A stretch of 64,000 nt of DNA from Streptomyces nymphaeiformis (GTDB lineage: Bacteria > Actinomycetota > Actinomycetes > Streptomycetales > Streptomycetaceae): positions 310,001 through 374,000 of the forward strand of contig NZ_JACHJY010000002.1 of the NCBI RefSeq assembly GCF_014203895.1. The letters are read 5' to 3'. Positions 29,593 through 41,400 of the stretch are shown here, piece after piece (positions within the stretch are counted from its first letter, which is position 1; the number at the start of each line of letters is the position of its first letter). The notes below the pieces were generated by a model that worked only from the letters and a program-made list of their open reading frames with translations, did no database searches and was not told where the DNA came from. Position numbers and translations under genes: made by a program.

Positions 29593-31194
29593 TTACGGCT
29601 GGCCGTCGAGCCAGCTCAGCTTGTGCCCGTAGAGCACCCGCTGGCAGTAGTCCGTGCCCACCGGGTCGGCCGCGTCCCGGTTCGCGGTGCAGTCGGGATC
29701 CGACCCGGGGCGGTGCTCGGAGAGGGACCACAGCCGGCCCGTACCGCGATCGACGTAGAGGTCCTCGGCGCCCCGGGCGGTCTTGATCGGCAGGCGGCCG
29801 TTCGTGACCAGCTGCTTGTCGGTGCTCCAGCCGTAGCGCCAGAGCTGGCCGGGCTCGTCCGTGCCCTTCGACTCGTTGACGTACATGGTGCCGTCGTGGA
29901 CGGTCGCGCCCTGCGCGCCGCCGTTGGTCAACGGCAGGTAGTTGGCCCAGCCTTCGGAGGTGACGTCGGCGGTGCGGCCCTCCAGGGCCGCGATCTCGAA
30001 CGAGGAGACGCGGCCGGTGGACGGGTAGCCGGGCGCCGGGCGGCAGTACTCGCCCATGATCAGACGGTCCGGGGTGGTGCTGCGGTCGAGCGAGATGTAC
30101 GAGGCCTTCGGGGCGCCGGTGGGGACGCAGGCGTACGAACCCGCCGGGTTGCCCTGCGCCGCCTTGAACTTCCACGCGGCGACCTGCGGCATCACGTACC
30201 GGTAGCCGAAGCTGTACCAGACGTTGTCGTGCCGGCCGACCTTCGTCTTGTCCTGCACGTCGGCGGTGGTCTTCACCCCGTCGGTGTCGGCGCCCATCGC
30301 GTCGTGCGTGCTCGGGTCGCCGTCCGGGTCCAGGTCCATGATGTAGCGCATGTCGAAGACGCGCAGGCCGTTGCGGGTGTCGGCGACGTACAGGTAGTTG
30401 CCGTACCAGACGATCCCGCCGGCGTGGACGCCCTTCTGGATCGGGTACTCGGAGGCGTGCAGCCCGTCGAAGGAGACGTGGTCCGCCGAGTTGATGTACG
30501 TCCAGCCCAGCAGGACGTGCCGGTACTTGATCTCGGGGCTGCCGGTCGCCGGGTTGGTCCGGCTCTGCACGAAGGTGATCCGGACGCCCTTCTGGTTGCA
30601 GGCGTCGTCGGCCGCCAGTTCGGCCTCGGTGCAGTCACCGGTCGCCGGATCCGGGTCGGTCTCCCGGCCCGGGTCCGAGCCGTCGTACGAGGCGAACAGC
30701 TGGATGTTCCCGGCCGTGCCCCACAACTCGTCGTCCTGGGCGTCGGAGACGCCGGTGAATCCCTGCGGGATCCACTCGGGCGAGGTGGAGTCGTCGCTCT
30801 GCAGGCAGTACTTGGTGTCGGGGTCGGGAGCGGTGCCGAACGGGTCGCGGGAGCACCAGGGCGTGACGGTGCGGTTCGCCCCCGCGAGGAGGTTCTGCAC
30901 GCCGGACTTGGGGAGTACGGAGTCCAGGCGGGCGACCCGGGTGGTGGTCTCGGAGTTCAGCGCGCCGGGCGACATCGTGAAGTCGCTCGCGTCGGCCGTG
31001 CCGCCGGGCGAGGTCCAGCCGGCGGCCGTGAGCGCCGGGGGAGCGGCCACGGTCGTGAGCGGCTCCTGGACCGTGGGGTCCGAGGAGCCTGTCGGGACGT
31101 CCTGGGCCTGGGCCGGAGCGACGAGACCGGTGACGGCGAGCGAGGCCGCGAGGGCCGCCGTGAGCCAGGCGCGGCGTATGCGCCGTGAGGGCAT
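29593..31194 (-). CDS. Secreted protein with propeller-like (LVIVD-type) repeats, function unknown
   Basis: 533 aa. Signal peptide at about residues 1-30 (RRIRRAWLTAALAASLAVTGL by parts, then APAQAQD). The body contains repeated short beta segments such as GGIVWYGNYLYVADTRNGLRVFDM (split near 290-310), GTMYVNESKGTDEPGQLW and EDLYVDRGTGRLWSLSEH, which resemble blades of an LVIVD or six-bladed propeller. Cys pairs near the N-terminal and C-terminal ends suit an exported protein. CGGAGG stands upstream of the ATG. I do not recognise a catalytic site. It is followed by a strong terminator, so it is not cotranscribed with the S8 protease. Confidence 0.7.
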   Translation of the reverse strand: MPSRRIRRAWLTAALAASLAVTGLVAPAQAQDVPTGSSDPTVQEPLTTVAAPPALTAAGWTSPGGTADASDFTMSPGALNSETTTRVARLDSVLPKSGVQNLLAGANRTVTPWCSRDPFGTAPDPDTKYCLQSDDSTSPEWIPQGFTGVSDAQDDELWGTAGNIQLFASYDGSDPGRETDPDPATGDCTEAELAADDACNQKGVRITFVQSRTNPATGSPEIKYRHVLLGWTYINSADHVSFDGLHASEYPIQKGVHAGGIVWYGNYLYVADTRNGLRVFDMRYIMDLDPDGDPSTHDAMGADTDGVKTTADVQDKTKVGRHDNVWYSFGYRYVMPQVAAWKFKAAQGNPAGSYACVPTGAPKASYISLDRSTTPDRLIMGEYCRPAPGYPSTGRVSSFEIAALEGRTADVTSEGWANYLPLTNGGAQGATVHDGTMYVNESKGTDEPGQLWRYGWSTDKQLVTNGRLPIKTARGAEDLYVDRGTGRLWSLSEHRPGSDPDCTANRDAADPVGTDYCQRVLYGHKLSWLDGQP

Positions 31195-31590
31195 GGGAGG
31201 TTGCCTCCGTTGTCGGTGTGTCAGCTAAGTCGAACGGAGGGTTCCAGAACGCCGGAGAGGAGCGCAACCGTGCCCGAATCGTCGGTAACACGGCATGCAT
31301 GCGCCCTGTTTGACGGTGAATCAGTCGATGAATACCGCGCGGGCGAGCGAGGGTCCGGCTGCCAGGACGGCCGGGGGACGCCCGCCCGTCGTCCGGTTCG
31401 GTGCAAGACCCGTCACCGATCCCCACAAGATCCACACGGCGGGCGGGCCGGCGGTCAGGGGTGTCCTGGCATGGGCCGATGAGCGCCCACGGCATCGACC
31501 GCCCGGCGGACGAACACACGGGCCCGGGCGTGGTCGTCATGGTCAAGCGGCTCGACGGTCTTGTCGGTGGTGGGAGGTAGCGTCCCGGAC
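31195..31590. other. Divergent intergenic region without a gene
   Basis: 396 bp between the secreted propeller-like gene and the 31591 gene. It holds ribosome sites at both ends and the palindrome GCATGCATGC near 31291. I see no convincing ORF, RNA gene or clear promoter. Confidence 0.6.
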
Positions 31591-32226
31591 ATGGGATTCA
31601 CGAGCGCGTGGGCGATCAGCAGCCACACCGATCAGGTCATCACCGACCTCTCCCCACGCCTCCTCCCCGCGATGCGGGCCGACCGCGCCCACCCGGATGC
31701 CGAACGGCGCTGGTCGGCCTGGCGGGAGGAGCCGCTCCCCGACTTCCGGACCTGGTACGCCCTCGGCCGCGCGGACAGGGACGCGTGGGCCGCCATCGCG
31801 TCCTTCCAGGACCTCACCGCACCCGGTCGCCATGTCGACGAGGTGTGCGCCGGGAGCGCGGACCCCTCCTTCTCCGTGCTGGACGACGTGTGGGAAGGAC
31901 AGGACGAGGACGGCATGTTCATCTCCGTCCACAGCAAGGAGTACGCGGTCTCGTCCCTGTTCCACGCCATCGGCCCCGCCCGCGCGGCACTGCTCCCGGG
32001 CTGGTGCGGCACCTTCCTGCTCACCGCCGCCCAGGTGCGCGAGAGCCTGCCGCGCGTCGAGCGCGCGCTGACCTTCACCCCGGCCGGGCGCGCCGCCGCG
32101 GAGGCCCAGGACTGGCTGGACTACATCGAGGACGAGGAGTCCGTCCTCGACGGCCCCCTGCGGGTGTGGCGCACGGCTGCCCGCCGGGGCCTCGGCCTGT
32201 GCGGCGTCGCCGTGCACGTGGGCTGA
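31591..32226 (+). CDS. Hypothetical protein
   Basis: 211 aa, soluble, no signal peptide or membrane segment. The composition is rich in Trp and Asp/Glu in the middle (DDVWEGQDEDGMFISVHS near residue 98). I do not recognise a family; it looks like a small cytosolic actinomycete protein. ATG 31591 follows GGGAGG at 9 nt. It stands alone and ends at a strong hairpin. Confidence 0.7.
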   Translation: MGFTSAWAISSHTDQVITDLSPRLLPAMRADRAHPDAERRWSAWREEPLPDFRTWYALGRADRDAWAAIASFQDLTAPGRHVDEVCAGSADPSFSVLDDVWEGQDEDGMFISVHSKEYAVSSLFHAIGPARAALLPGWCGTFLLTAAQVRESLPRVERALTFTPAGRAAAEAQDWLDYIEDEESVLDGPLRVWRTAARRGLGLCGVAVHVG

Positions 32227-32232
32227 AGGCGT

Positions 32233-32269
32233 ACGGACCGGACCACCGGTGTGTGCTGGTCCGGTCCGT
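32233..32269 (+). terminator. Terminator hairpin
   Basis: ACGGACCGGACCA, 11-nt loop, TGGTCCGGTCCGT: perfect 13-bp stem 6 nt after the stop of the 31591 gene, before the convergent TetR gene. Confidence 0.85.
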
Positions 32270-32375
32270 GGCCCGTCGGCAGCGCATCCAGGGTTCAAGC
32301 ATGACTACGTCCCCGAAAGCGTCTCGCGTCCGTACGCCGTGAACGCGCACGCCCCCATGCGGCACGGCGCCGGAC

Positions 32376-33041
32376 TCAGACCTGCGGGCCCGCCGTCGCG
32401 GTCAGTGCCGACGGGAGTTCCGCTGCCGTCGCGTGGAGGCGGTGGACGAGGTCGTCGGGGGTGTGGCCGGTCGGTTGGGTCACCCAGGCGTCCAGCGTGC
32501 GGTGGAACAGGACGACGAGCAGGTCCAGCGCCAGGCGGGCGTGCAGCCGGCCGTCGGGGCCGGGGAGGGTGAAGCGGCGTTCGACCACCGCGAGTGCGGA
32601 GCGCGTCGTGCGGTCGCAGAAGGCGAGGCCGTGTGCGTCCATCGAGGGCGTGAGGGCCGCGAGGCGGCGGGAGGCCAGGACGCGTTCGGCCCAGCCGTCG
32701 GCCGGCATCCGGCCGATGGCCTCGGTGAGGGCGTCCTCGAACAGCGCGAGGAGCCGCCGGCCGTCGGCCGGGCACGTCTCCAGGACGTCGAGGAAGGCCG
32801 CCCACAGGTCCTGCGTGGGGGCCATGGCGACGTCTTCCTTGCTGTCGAAGTAGCGGAAGAAGGTCCGCTTCGACACCTCGGCTGCCTCGCAGAGCCCGTC
32901 CAGCGTCACGCCGTCGAAGCCGTGGGCGCCGAACAGGTCGAGCGCGGTGTCGATCAGCGTCTGCCGGGTGCGCAGCTTCTTGCGCTCGCGCAGCGGGAGC
33001 GTGGGCGACGTGGGGGGCGTAGGGGAGCTCTCGGCCGTCAT
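32376..33041 (-). CDS. TetR-family transcriptional repressor
   Basis: 221 aa. The N-terminal helix-turn-helix ([20 protein letters not shown], then [21 protein letters not shown]) lies at about residues 25-70. The ligand-binding helical domain shows no recognised signature. It is divergent from the MDR oxidoreductase gene, with the perfect palindrome TGCCAC-TCA-GTGGCA in the 76-bp gap. This layout predicts that it represses itself and the oxidoreductase until an electrophile or other ligand is bound. ATG 33041 is directly preceded by GAGGGAG, so the true start may be slightly different. Confidence 0.9.
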   Translation of the reverse strand: MTAESSPTPPTSPTLPLRERKKLRTRQTLIDTALDLFGAHGFDGVTLDGLCEAAEVSKRTFFRYFDSKEDVAMAPTQDLWAAFLDVLETCPADGRRLLALFEDALTEAIGRMPADGWAERVLASRRLAALTPSMDAHGLAFCDRTTRSALAVVERRFTLPGPDGRLHARLALDLLVVLFHRTLDAWVTQPTGHTPDDLVHRLHATAAELPSALTATAGPQV

Positions 33042-33084
33042 CTCCCTCACTGTATCCGAGCGGCGAACGCTACCTATAGGCTTA

Positions 33085-33099
33085 TGCCACTCAGTGGCA
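33085..33099. promoter_or_regulatory. Operator palindrome TGCCACTCAGTGGCA
   Basis: Perfect 6-bp arms around TCA, just downstream of the AT-rich CCTATAGGCTTA that could be the -10 region of the oxidoreductase promoter. Probable TetR operator. Confidence 0.65.
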
Positions 33100-33117
33100 G
33101 ATTCTCGGAGGTCCTCC

Positions 33118-34053
33118 ATGCGCGCCCTTCTCGTCGACCCCTCCGCCCCCGGCGGTCTCCGCCTCGGCACCGCCCCCGACCCCGAACCCGCCCCCCACCA
33201 GGCGCTCGTCCGCGTGACCGCGACCTCGCTCAACCCCGGAGAGATAGCCTTCGGCCTCGCCGCCGCCCCGACGGGCTCGGTCCTCGGCTGGGAAGCCGCC
33301 GGCGTCGTCGAGCGGGCCGCCGCGGACGGTTCGGGACCCGCCGCCGGCACCCCCGTGGTGACCCTGATGCCCGACGGCGCCTGGGCCGAACTCCGCGCGG
33401 TCGACACCGCCCTGATCGGCGTCGCCCCCGCCGGGGCCGACCCGGCCGCCCTCGCGACCGTCCCCGTCGCCGGCACCAGCGCCCTGCGCGCCCTGCACCG
33501 CCTCGGCCCGCTCCTCGGACGCGACGTCCTCATCACCGGGGCGACCGGCGGCGTCGGACGGTACGCCGTCCAGCTCGCCCGGGCCGCGGGCGCCCGCGTC
33601 GTGGCGTCGACGAGCTCCCCGGCCACGAACGGCGCCCTCCTGCGCGGCCTCGGAGCACACGAGGTGGTCCGCGCGCCGAAGGAGGTCTCCCGGCCCGTGG
33701 ACGGAGTCGTCGACCTGGTCGGCGGACCGCTCCTCGTGGACGCGTACGACACCCTCGGCGAGGGCGGCACGCTGGTCGCCCTCGGCCACTCCGCCGGCAC
33801 GGGCGAGGACTTCCCGTTCGGGGCGCTGTTCGGCGACCAGGGCCGCCACGACCGGTCCGTCGTGACCTTCTTCCTCCTCTCCTGCACCGGCCTCGACCGC
33901 GACCTCGGCTGGCTCGCCCACCGGGTCGCCGACGGCACCCTGGACCCGGGCATCACCTGGCGGGGCGGCTGGGCCGACGCCGCCGACGCGGTCGCCGCCC
34001 TGCTCGCGGGAGACCTCCACGGCAAGGCGGTGCTGACCCTCGACCAGAGCTGA
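33118..34053 (+). CDS. Zinc-independent MDR-family oxidoreductase (quinone oxidoreductase-like)
   Basis: 311 aa. GroES-like N-terminal domain (residues about 1-110) with NPGEI, then a Rossmann domain with the NADPH motif [20 protein letters not shown] near residue 140. No structural or catalytic zinc cysteines are seen, so it is a quinone/enone reductase type rather than an alcohol dehydrogenase. CGGAGG precedes ATG 33118. It is divergent from and probably repressed by the TetR protein, a common arrangement for electrophile response. The substrate is not known. Confidence 0.9.
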   Translation: MRALLVDPSAPGGLRLGTAPDPEPAPHQALVRVTATSLNPGEIAFGLAAAPTGSVLGWEAAGVVERAAADGSGPAAGTPVVTLMPDGAWAELRAVDTALIGVAPAGADPAALATVPVAGTSALRALHRLGPLLGRDVLITGATGGVGRYAVQLARAAGARVVASTSSPATNGALLRGLGAHEVVRAPKEVSRPVDGVVDLVGGPLLVDAYDTLGEGGTLVALGHSAGTGEDFPFGALFGDQGRHDRSVVTFFLLSCTGLDRDLGWLAHRVADGTLDPGITWRGGWADAADAVAALLAGDLHGKAVLTLDQS

Positions 34054-34095
34054 AATCCGAGCGTCGGCGACGCCGGCCCGGAGGAGGATGACGCC

Positions 34096-35313
34096 ATGCG
34101 CATTCTGATCATCACCGCCGGATCCCGGGGAGACGTCGCCCCCTTCACCGGCCTGGGCCGGCGCCTGCTCGACGCCGGCCACCAGGTCGCCGTGGCCGCC
34201 CACCCGTCCTTCGCCGCACTGATCGCCGGGTGCGGTCTCGAGCACCGCACCGTGCCCGGGGACCCGGAAGCGCTGATCCGCGACTGGTCCCGGGCGGCCT
34301 CGCGCGCGGAGGTCCAGGCCCTGACCAGGGCGTACGCGGACGGGCTCGCCGACGGGGTGGCGGACGCCGTCGCGGGCGGCGCCGATCTGCTGCTCACCGC
34401 GCACGGCCCGGCGCCGCTGGCCCGGACGGCCGGTGCGGCCTTCGGCGTCCCGGTCGTCGGCACCTACCTCGTACCGTCGTTCGCCACCCGGGAGTTCCCG
34501 CTACCCCATGCGCGGAACGCCGAAGGCCTCGGCCCCGAGGGCAACCTCGCCGCGGGCCGGGACGTGCTGAAGCGCGCCGACGGGGTCTTCGCCGGCGCCG
34601 TGACCCGGCTGCGCGACCGCCTCGGGCTGCCCGCCGGCACGCCCTCGGCGGCGGGGGACATCCGGCCGGCCTTCCACGGCTACAGCCCGCTGGTGGTGCC
34701 GCGCCCCGAGGACTGGCCGTCCGGGGTCCACGTCACGGGGTACTGGTGGCCCGCGCGGCCGGACGGCTGGCAACCCCCCGCCGAGCTCGTCGACTTCCTC
34801 CAGGCCGGTCCGCCGCCGGTGTTCATCGGCTTCGGCAGCATGGCGGCGGGGCAGGGGGAGCGGCTCGGCGAACTGGTGGGCGCGGCGGTGCGGCGCGCGG
34901 GCGTGCGCGCGGTGGTGCAGGCGGGGTGGGCCGGGCTCGTCGGCCCCGACTCCGACGACGTCCTGGCCGTCGGGGACGTTCCGCACGACTGGCTCTTCCC
35001 CCGCACCGCCGCCGTCGTCCACCACGCCGGGGCGGGCACCACCGCGGCCGGACTGCGGGCCGGTGCACCCGCCGTGCCCGTCCCCGTCATGTACGACCAG
35101 CCCTTCTGGGCGTCGCGGCTGCACGCCCTCGGAGCGGCCCCCCGGCCCGTGCCCTTCGCGGACCTGACCGCCGAGAACCTCGCCGACGCGATCACCACCT
35201 GCGTGTCCGACCCGTCCCACCGCCGCCGCGCGGCCGAACTCGCCCACGGGCTCGCCGCGGAGGACGGCGCCGCCGCGCTGCTCGCCCACATCGGCCCGCG
35301 GTCCACCGGCTGA
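34096..35313 (+). CDS. GT1-family glycosyltransferase (YjiC/MGT-like)
   Basis: 405 aa, GT-B fold. N-terminus MRILIITAGSRGDVAPFTGLGRRL is the acceptor-domain start of macrolide and sterol glycosyltransferases (shown here as family pattern by parts). The C-terminal donor-binding motif HHAGAGTTAAGLRAGAP near residue 315 with PVMYDQPFWASRL binds the nucleotide sugar. It probably glycosylates a small lipophilic acceptor, either in self-protection or modification of foreign compounds. GGAGGA precedes the ATG. It starts 42 bp after the oxidoreductase and may share its transcript. No macrolide cluster is present. Confidence 0.9.
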   Translation: MRILIITAGSRGDVAPFTGLGRRLLDAGHQVAVAAHPSFAALIAGCGLEHRTVPGDPEALIRDWSRAASRAEVQALTRAYADGLADGVADAVAGGADLLLTAHGPAPLARTAGAAFGVPVVGTYLVPSFATREFPLPHARNAEGLGPEGNLAAGRDVLKRADGVFAGAVTRLRDRLGLPAGTPSAAGDIRPAFHGYSPLVVPRPEDWPSGVHVTGYWWPARPDGWQPPAELVDFLQAGPPPVFIGFGSMAAGQGERLGELVGAAVRRAGVRAVVQAGWAGLVGPDSDDVLAVGDVPHDWLFPRTAAVVHHAGAGTTAAGLRAGAPAVPVPVMYDQPFWASRLHALGAAPRPVPFADLTAENLADAITTCVSDPSHRRRAAELAHGLAAEDGAAALLAHIGPRSTG

Positions 35314-35442
35314 CGCAGGCGGGGCGCGTGCGGCGCACTTCGGCGCCCGGGGCGAGCGGAGTGCTTCGAATGGCGTGTATGTCGGGGATGCGGCAGAAAG
35401 CATCGGTGTACTAGCTTTCCGAGCACCTGAGCCGATGATCAC

Positions 35443-38400
35443 GTGGGGGTTGTGGTGGCCGTCAGCAGCGAATCCATGACGGGCGCGACCGACGGCGGCC
35501 CCGTCACCCCGGCCACGCCCACGCCCCCGTCCGCACCCACGTCCGGCCCCCCACCGCAGGCTCCGCCCGCCGTGTCCCTGCCGAAGGGCGGCGGGGCGAT
35601 CAAGGGCATCGGCGAGAAGTTCGCGGCCGATCCGGTGACCGGCGCCGGTGCCCTGACCGTGCCGGTCGCGGCCACCCCCGGGCGCTCGGGGTTCGGACCG
35701 GACCCGGTACTCGCCTACGACTCGGGCGCGGGCAACGGCCCCTTCGGCCTCGGCTGGAGCCTCGGGCTGCCCGCGATCACCCGGAAGACCGACAAAGGCG
35801 TGCCCCGGTACGACGACGCCGCCGACTCCGACGTGTTCATCCTGTCCGGCGCGGAGGACCTCGTCCCCGTCCTGGTCCCCGAGGGCGACCACTGGGTGCC
35901 GGAAGCACTGCCGCCGCGCACGATCGGCGGCAGCTCGTACGCCGTCCGGCGCTACCGGCCCCGCGTCGAGGGCGTCTTCGCCCGCATCGAGCGCTGGACC
36001 AACACCGAGGACCCGACCGACGTCTGCTGGCGCTCGATCTCCCGCGACGACGTCACCACCTGGTACGGGACCACTTTCGAGTCCCGGATCGCCGACCCGG
36101 CCGACCCCTCCCGCGTCTTCGCCTGGCTGATCTGCGAGCGCCACGATGACCGGGGCAACCTCGTCGCGTACGGGTACAAGCCCGAGGACGACGAAGGCGT
36201 GGACACCACCGCCGGCCACGAGCGGAACCGGCAGCGCTCCGCCCAGCGCCACCTCAAGCGGATCCGCTACGGCAACCGCACCCCCTGGCCGTCCTCCCTC
36301 GAAGCAGCCACCGGGCGGCGCCCGCTTCCCGCCGACGACCAGTGGCACTTCGAACTCGTCCTCGACTACGGCGAGCACGACCCCACCGCCCCCACCCCGC
36401 ACGGCACGGGCGCCTGGAGCGCCCGCCCCGACCCCTTCTCCTCGTTCCGCTCCGGCTTCGAGGTGCGCAGCCACCGGCTGTGCCGACGCGTGCTGATGTT
36501 CCATCACTTCCCCGAGGAGCCCGAGGTCGGCGCCGGCTGTCTCGTCCGCTCCACGGACTTCCGGTACGCGTACGGGGTGCACACGACCCTCGCGGCGGTC
36601 ACGCACCGCGGCCACCAGCGCGACGGCGACGGCCACCGGGTCCGGTCCGTGCCGCCGGTCGAGTTCGACTACTCCGAGGCCGTCGTCGACCACACGCTCC
36701 GCGAGCTCGACGGGGACGGCCTGGACGGACTGCCCGCCGGCCTGGACGGCACCCGGTACCGGTGGGTCGACCTGGACGGCGAGGGACTGCCGGGCATCCT
36801 CTCCGAGCAGGGCGGCGGCTGGTTCTACAAGCGCAACCTGAGCCCGCTCACCCCGGCCGGGGCGCGGTTCGGGCCGGCCGAGTCCGTCCCTCACCGCCCC
36901 TCGTTCGCCCTCGCCGACGGGGCCGAGTTCCTCGACCTCGCGGGGGACGGCCGCCCCGACCTCGTACGCTTCGCCGGGCCCGACCCCGGCTTCCAGGAGC
37001 ACGCCGCCGACGGCACGTGGGAGCCCCACACCCCCTTCGCGTCGCTGCCCGACCGCGACTGGTCCGACCCCAACCTGCGGTTCGTCGACCTCGACGGCGA
37101 CGGGCTCGCCGACGTCCTCGTCACCGAGGACGACGCCCTGGTCTGGCATCCCTCGCTCGGCGAGGACGGCTTCGGACCCGAGCGGCGCGAGACCCGCGCC
37201 CGCGACGAGGAACGCGGCCCGGTGCTCGTCTTCGCCGACGCCGAACAGTCGGTCCATCTTGCCGACATGAGCGGGGACGGCCTCACCGACCTCGTCCGTA
37301 TCCGCAACGGCGACCTCTGCTACTGGCCGAACCTGGGACACGGCCGCTTCGGCCCGAAGATCGTGATGGCCGGGGCGCCGACCGACCACCCCGACCGCTT
37401 CGACCGGAGGCGCGTCCTCCTCGCCGACGTCGACGGCTCCGGCGCCACGGACGTCGTCCACCTCCGCTCCGACGGCGCGCGGATCCACTTCAACCGGTCG
37501 GGCAACGACTTCGCGCCCCCGGTGCCACTCCCGACACTGCCCCCGGTGGACGCCCTCACCGACGTCCTCGCCGTCGACCTGCTCGGCAACGGCACGGCCT
37601 GCCTGGTGTGGTCCTCACCCCTTCCGGCGGACTCCGGCCGCCCCCTGCGCTACCTCGACCTGATGGGCGGCGTGAAGCCGCATCTCCTCACCCGGATGCG
37701 CAACAACCTCGGCGCGGAGACCGAGATCGCGTACGCGCCCTCCACCGCCTTCGCCCTGCGCGACCGCCGGGCCGGCACGCCCTGGGCGACGGCGCTGCCC
37801 TTCCCCGTCCACGTCGTCGAGCGGACGACCGCCCGCGACAAGTGGCGCGGCACGGCCTTCACCAGCCGCTACAGCTACCACCACGGCTGCTTCGACGGGA
37901 CCGAGCGCGAGTTCCGCGGCTTCGCCCGGGTGGAGCGGACCGACGTCGAGGACTACGGCACGTTCGCCGCGGCCAACGCCGACAGCCCGTACGTCACCGC
38001 CGACCACCGCCTCCACCAGCCGCCCGTACGCACCGTCAGCTGGCACCACACCGGGGTGCCCGTCGAGGGCCGGGACCCGCTGCACCCGTTCCGGCAGGAG
38101 TACGTCCGCGCGTCCGAGGAGTACGCGCCGCCCGGCCCGGACCTGGACGGCATGCCGCTCGACCCCGGCGCACGACGCGAGGCCCTCCGGGCGTTCAGGG
38201 GCGCCGTCCTGCGCGAGGAGACGTACGAACTCGACCTCGACGCGGTGCAGGACGGCGAGCGGCCCCCGGCACCGGTCCGCCTCCTCGCCGCCACGACGCA
38301 CGCCCACCGCATCCGGCTCCTCCAGCCCCGCGCCGGCCGGCAGCACGCCGTCTTCCACACCTTCCCGAGCGAGACCGTCGCCCACCACTACGAACTCGAC

Positions 38401-41400
38401 CTGACAGGACCGGCGCCCGCGCCCGACCCGCGCGTCACCCACACCCTCGACGTCACCGTCGACCCGTACGGGACCGTCCTCCAGTCCGTCACCGTCGCCT
38501 ATCCGCGCACCCGTCCCGCCCCCTTCGCCGACCCCCTCCTGCCCCCGGGCACCGACACCCTCGTCGCCGCCGTCCAGGGCGAACTGCACGCCGTCTACAC
38601 CGAGAGCCGCACCACCGACGCCCTCCCGCCCGATCCCGACCGGCACCGACTCCCGCTCCGGTGCGAGACCCGCACCTACGAGCTGACCGGGATCGGGCCC
38701 GCACAGGCGGGCGACGGACGATCGGTCACCCTGGACGGGCTGCGCCGGTTCCGGCTCGGCGAGCGGTACCAGAGCGGCGGGACACCGGTCGCCGCACTCG
38801 ACCACCACCAGCTGCCCGACCGTACGACTCCGCAGAAGCGGCTCCTCCAACTCGTCCGCACGCTGTACTACGACGAGACGTTCTCCGCGCCCCTGCCGCT
38901 GGGCGGCCTGACCGCCCGCGCCCTCCCGTACGGGACGTACGGCCTCGCCCGGACCGACGCGATGCTCACCGCGCTCCTGGGCGACCGGGCGACCCCCGAG
39001 GTGCGTGCCGCGCAGGCGGACCGGAGCGTCAGCGGACACCTCGGCGGCCCGGCCGCCGTACGGCTCCTCGGCGAGGACGCCGCCGGCGGGTACTGGCGCT
39101 GCTCGGACGGCTCGGAGTACGACCCCGACGCACCGAGCCGCTTCTTCCTGCCCGCCCGGTGGACCGACCCCTTCGGCAACACCACCCGCCTCGAACACGA
39201 CCCGTACGGGCTCTCCCTGAAGGCGACCACCGACCCCCTCGGCAACCGCACCGAGGTGCTCGCCCACGACTACCGGGTCATGGCGCCCCGCAGGATCCGT
39301 GACATCAACGGCAACCACACCGAGGTCCGCTTCGACACCCTGGGCCTGCCCGCAGCGGAAGCGCGCGGCGGCAAGGACGGCACCGGCGACCACCTCGACG
39401 GGCTCGACGCGACCGCGCTCAACCCCGAACTCCCCGCCCTCACCGCCTACTTCGTCACCGACGACTACGACCCCGCGCACGCCCGGACGCTGCTGCGCGG
39501 CGCGAGCGGCCGATCGCTCTTCCACTTCGGCGAGGAACTCCGCGACGGCGAGGTCCTCTGGGCCCAGCACCCGCCCTGCACCGCCGTGCTCACCCGCGAG
39601 CGACACGCGGACGAGCAGGCCGAGAGCCCCCTCCAGGCCGCCTTCCTCTACGCGGACGGCACCGGAAACCCCCTGGTCAGAAAAGTCCAGGCCGAACCGG
39701 AGGAGCCGGGCGGGCCCTTGCGCTGGGTCGTCGACGGCAAGACCGTCGTCAACAACAAGGGCAACCCGGTCAAGCGGTACGAGCCGTACTTCGGCCCGCC
39801 CGAGAGCGGCCACCGCTTCGAGGAGACCGTCGAGCACGGCGTCACCGCGCTGTACTTCTACGACGCGATCGGACGGCAGATCCGCACCGAGTTCCCCGAC
39901 GGCAGCCACCGCCGCGTCGACTTCTCGCCCTGGCACGTCACCGACCACGACCAGAACGACACCGCCCTCGAACCGGGCAACGGCTGGTACGCCCGGATGA
40001 GCACCTCGGCCCTGCCCGCCGAACGCCGCGCCGCCCGCCAGGCCGCCGCCCACGCCGGCACCCCCGGCCTCTCCCTGCTGGACAGCCTCGGGCACACCGC
40101 CCTGACGATCGCGCACAACAGGACGGACGGCGTCGACGAGAAGCACGTCACCTTCACGCGGCTGGACGTGGAGGGCGCCGCGCTCTGGGTCCACGATCCG
40201 CGCGGCATCCGGGTGCTCCAGCACACCGTCCCGCCCCTCCCGCCCGGCGCCCGTCCCCTCGACGACCCGCAGAACCTCTCCCCGAGCGGTTTCACCCCCG
40301 GCTACGACATGACCGGCCGCGCACTCGTCGAGCACGGCCCGGACACCGGCACCCGCTGGACCCTCCGGGACGCGGCGGACGGACTGCCCTTCACCTGGAA
40401 CAGCCGGGGATTCCGCACCCGCGTCACGTACGACGCGCTGCGCCGCCCCGTCGGCACCCACGTCACCGCGAGCGGCGACACGACCCTCTCCGGCGCCCCG
40501 CGCGACCCCGCGTCACCCCCGGGACCCGAGGTCCTCGTCGAGTACCGCGTCTACGGCGAGACCCACCCCGAGCCCGAGCGGAACCTGCGCGGCCGGGCCT
40601 TCCGCGTGTACGACGGGGCCGGCGTGACGACCAGCGAGCGCTACGACTTCCGGGGCAACCTCCTCGCCACTGCCCGCCGCTTCGCCCGCGACCACACCGG
40701 CGCCCCGGACTGGTCCGCCCTCGGCGCCCTCACCGACCCGGACCGGATCGCCGAGGCGGCCGAACCCCTCCTGGAACCGGGCCCGGCGCTGACCACGAGC
40801 ACCACATACGACGCCCTGGACCGCGCGGTCGAGACCACCGCACCCGACGGCAGCCGCACCCGGTGGGCGTACAACGAGGCGGGCCTGCCCGAGCGCGTCG
40901 AGGTGCGGCTCCGTGGCGCGGCGGCGGCCACCGCGTTCCTCACCGGCGTCGACTACGACGCCCACGGACGGCGCACCCGCGTCGACCACGGCAACGGCGC
41001 CCGCAGCACGTACACCTACGACCCGTTCACCTTCCGCCTCACCGGCGTGCGCACGACCCGGCCCGCCGACCCCGACACCACGGCCTCGCTGCTCTTCACG
41101 AACGCGTCCGTGGTGCAGGACCTGCACTACACCCGCGACCCGGTCGGCAACATCACCCGCGTCGAGGACACCGCGCTCGCCACGATCGCCGGCGTCGGCA
41201 ACGGCCGCGACTTCACCCACGATGCGCTCTACCGGCTCGTCGCCGCGAGCGGCCGCGAACACACCGGCCAGACCGGCTTCCTGCTCGACCCGCCCGACAC
41301 GAGCCGACGGGACTACCCGTTCGCCGGGGCCCGTATCCACCCGAACGACCTCCAGGGCCTGCGCGGCTACGTCGAGCGCTACCGCTACGACGGAGTCGGC

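Noticed and set aside
31195..31590. Extra short gene in the divergent gap
   Set aside because: Open frames there lack ribosome sites and typical codon use; nothing resembles a leader peptide.
32301..32342. A 13-codon ORF after the 32233 terminator
   Set aside because: No ribosome site and no leader-like motif; it lies between convergent genes.
34096..35313. Macrolide resistance or biosynthesis cluster around the glycosyltransferase
   Set aside because: No polyketide synthase, sugar biosynthesis or resistance genes are nearby; the protein is only family-level similar.
34501..40461. Very long minus-strand open frames opposite the TcB-TcC gene
   Set aside because: Val/Gly/Ala/Arg-rich shadow translations without motifs; the plus strand carries clear TcB and RHS domains.
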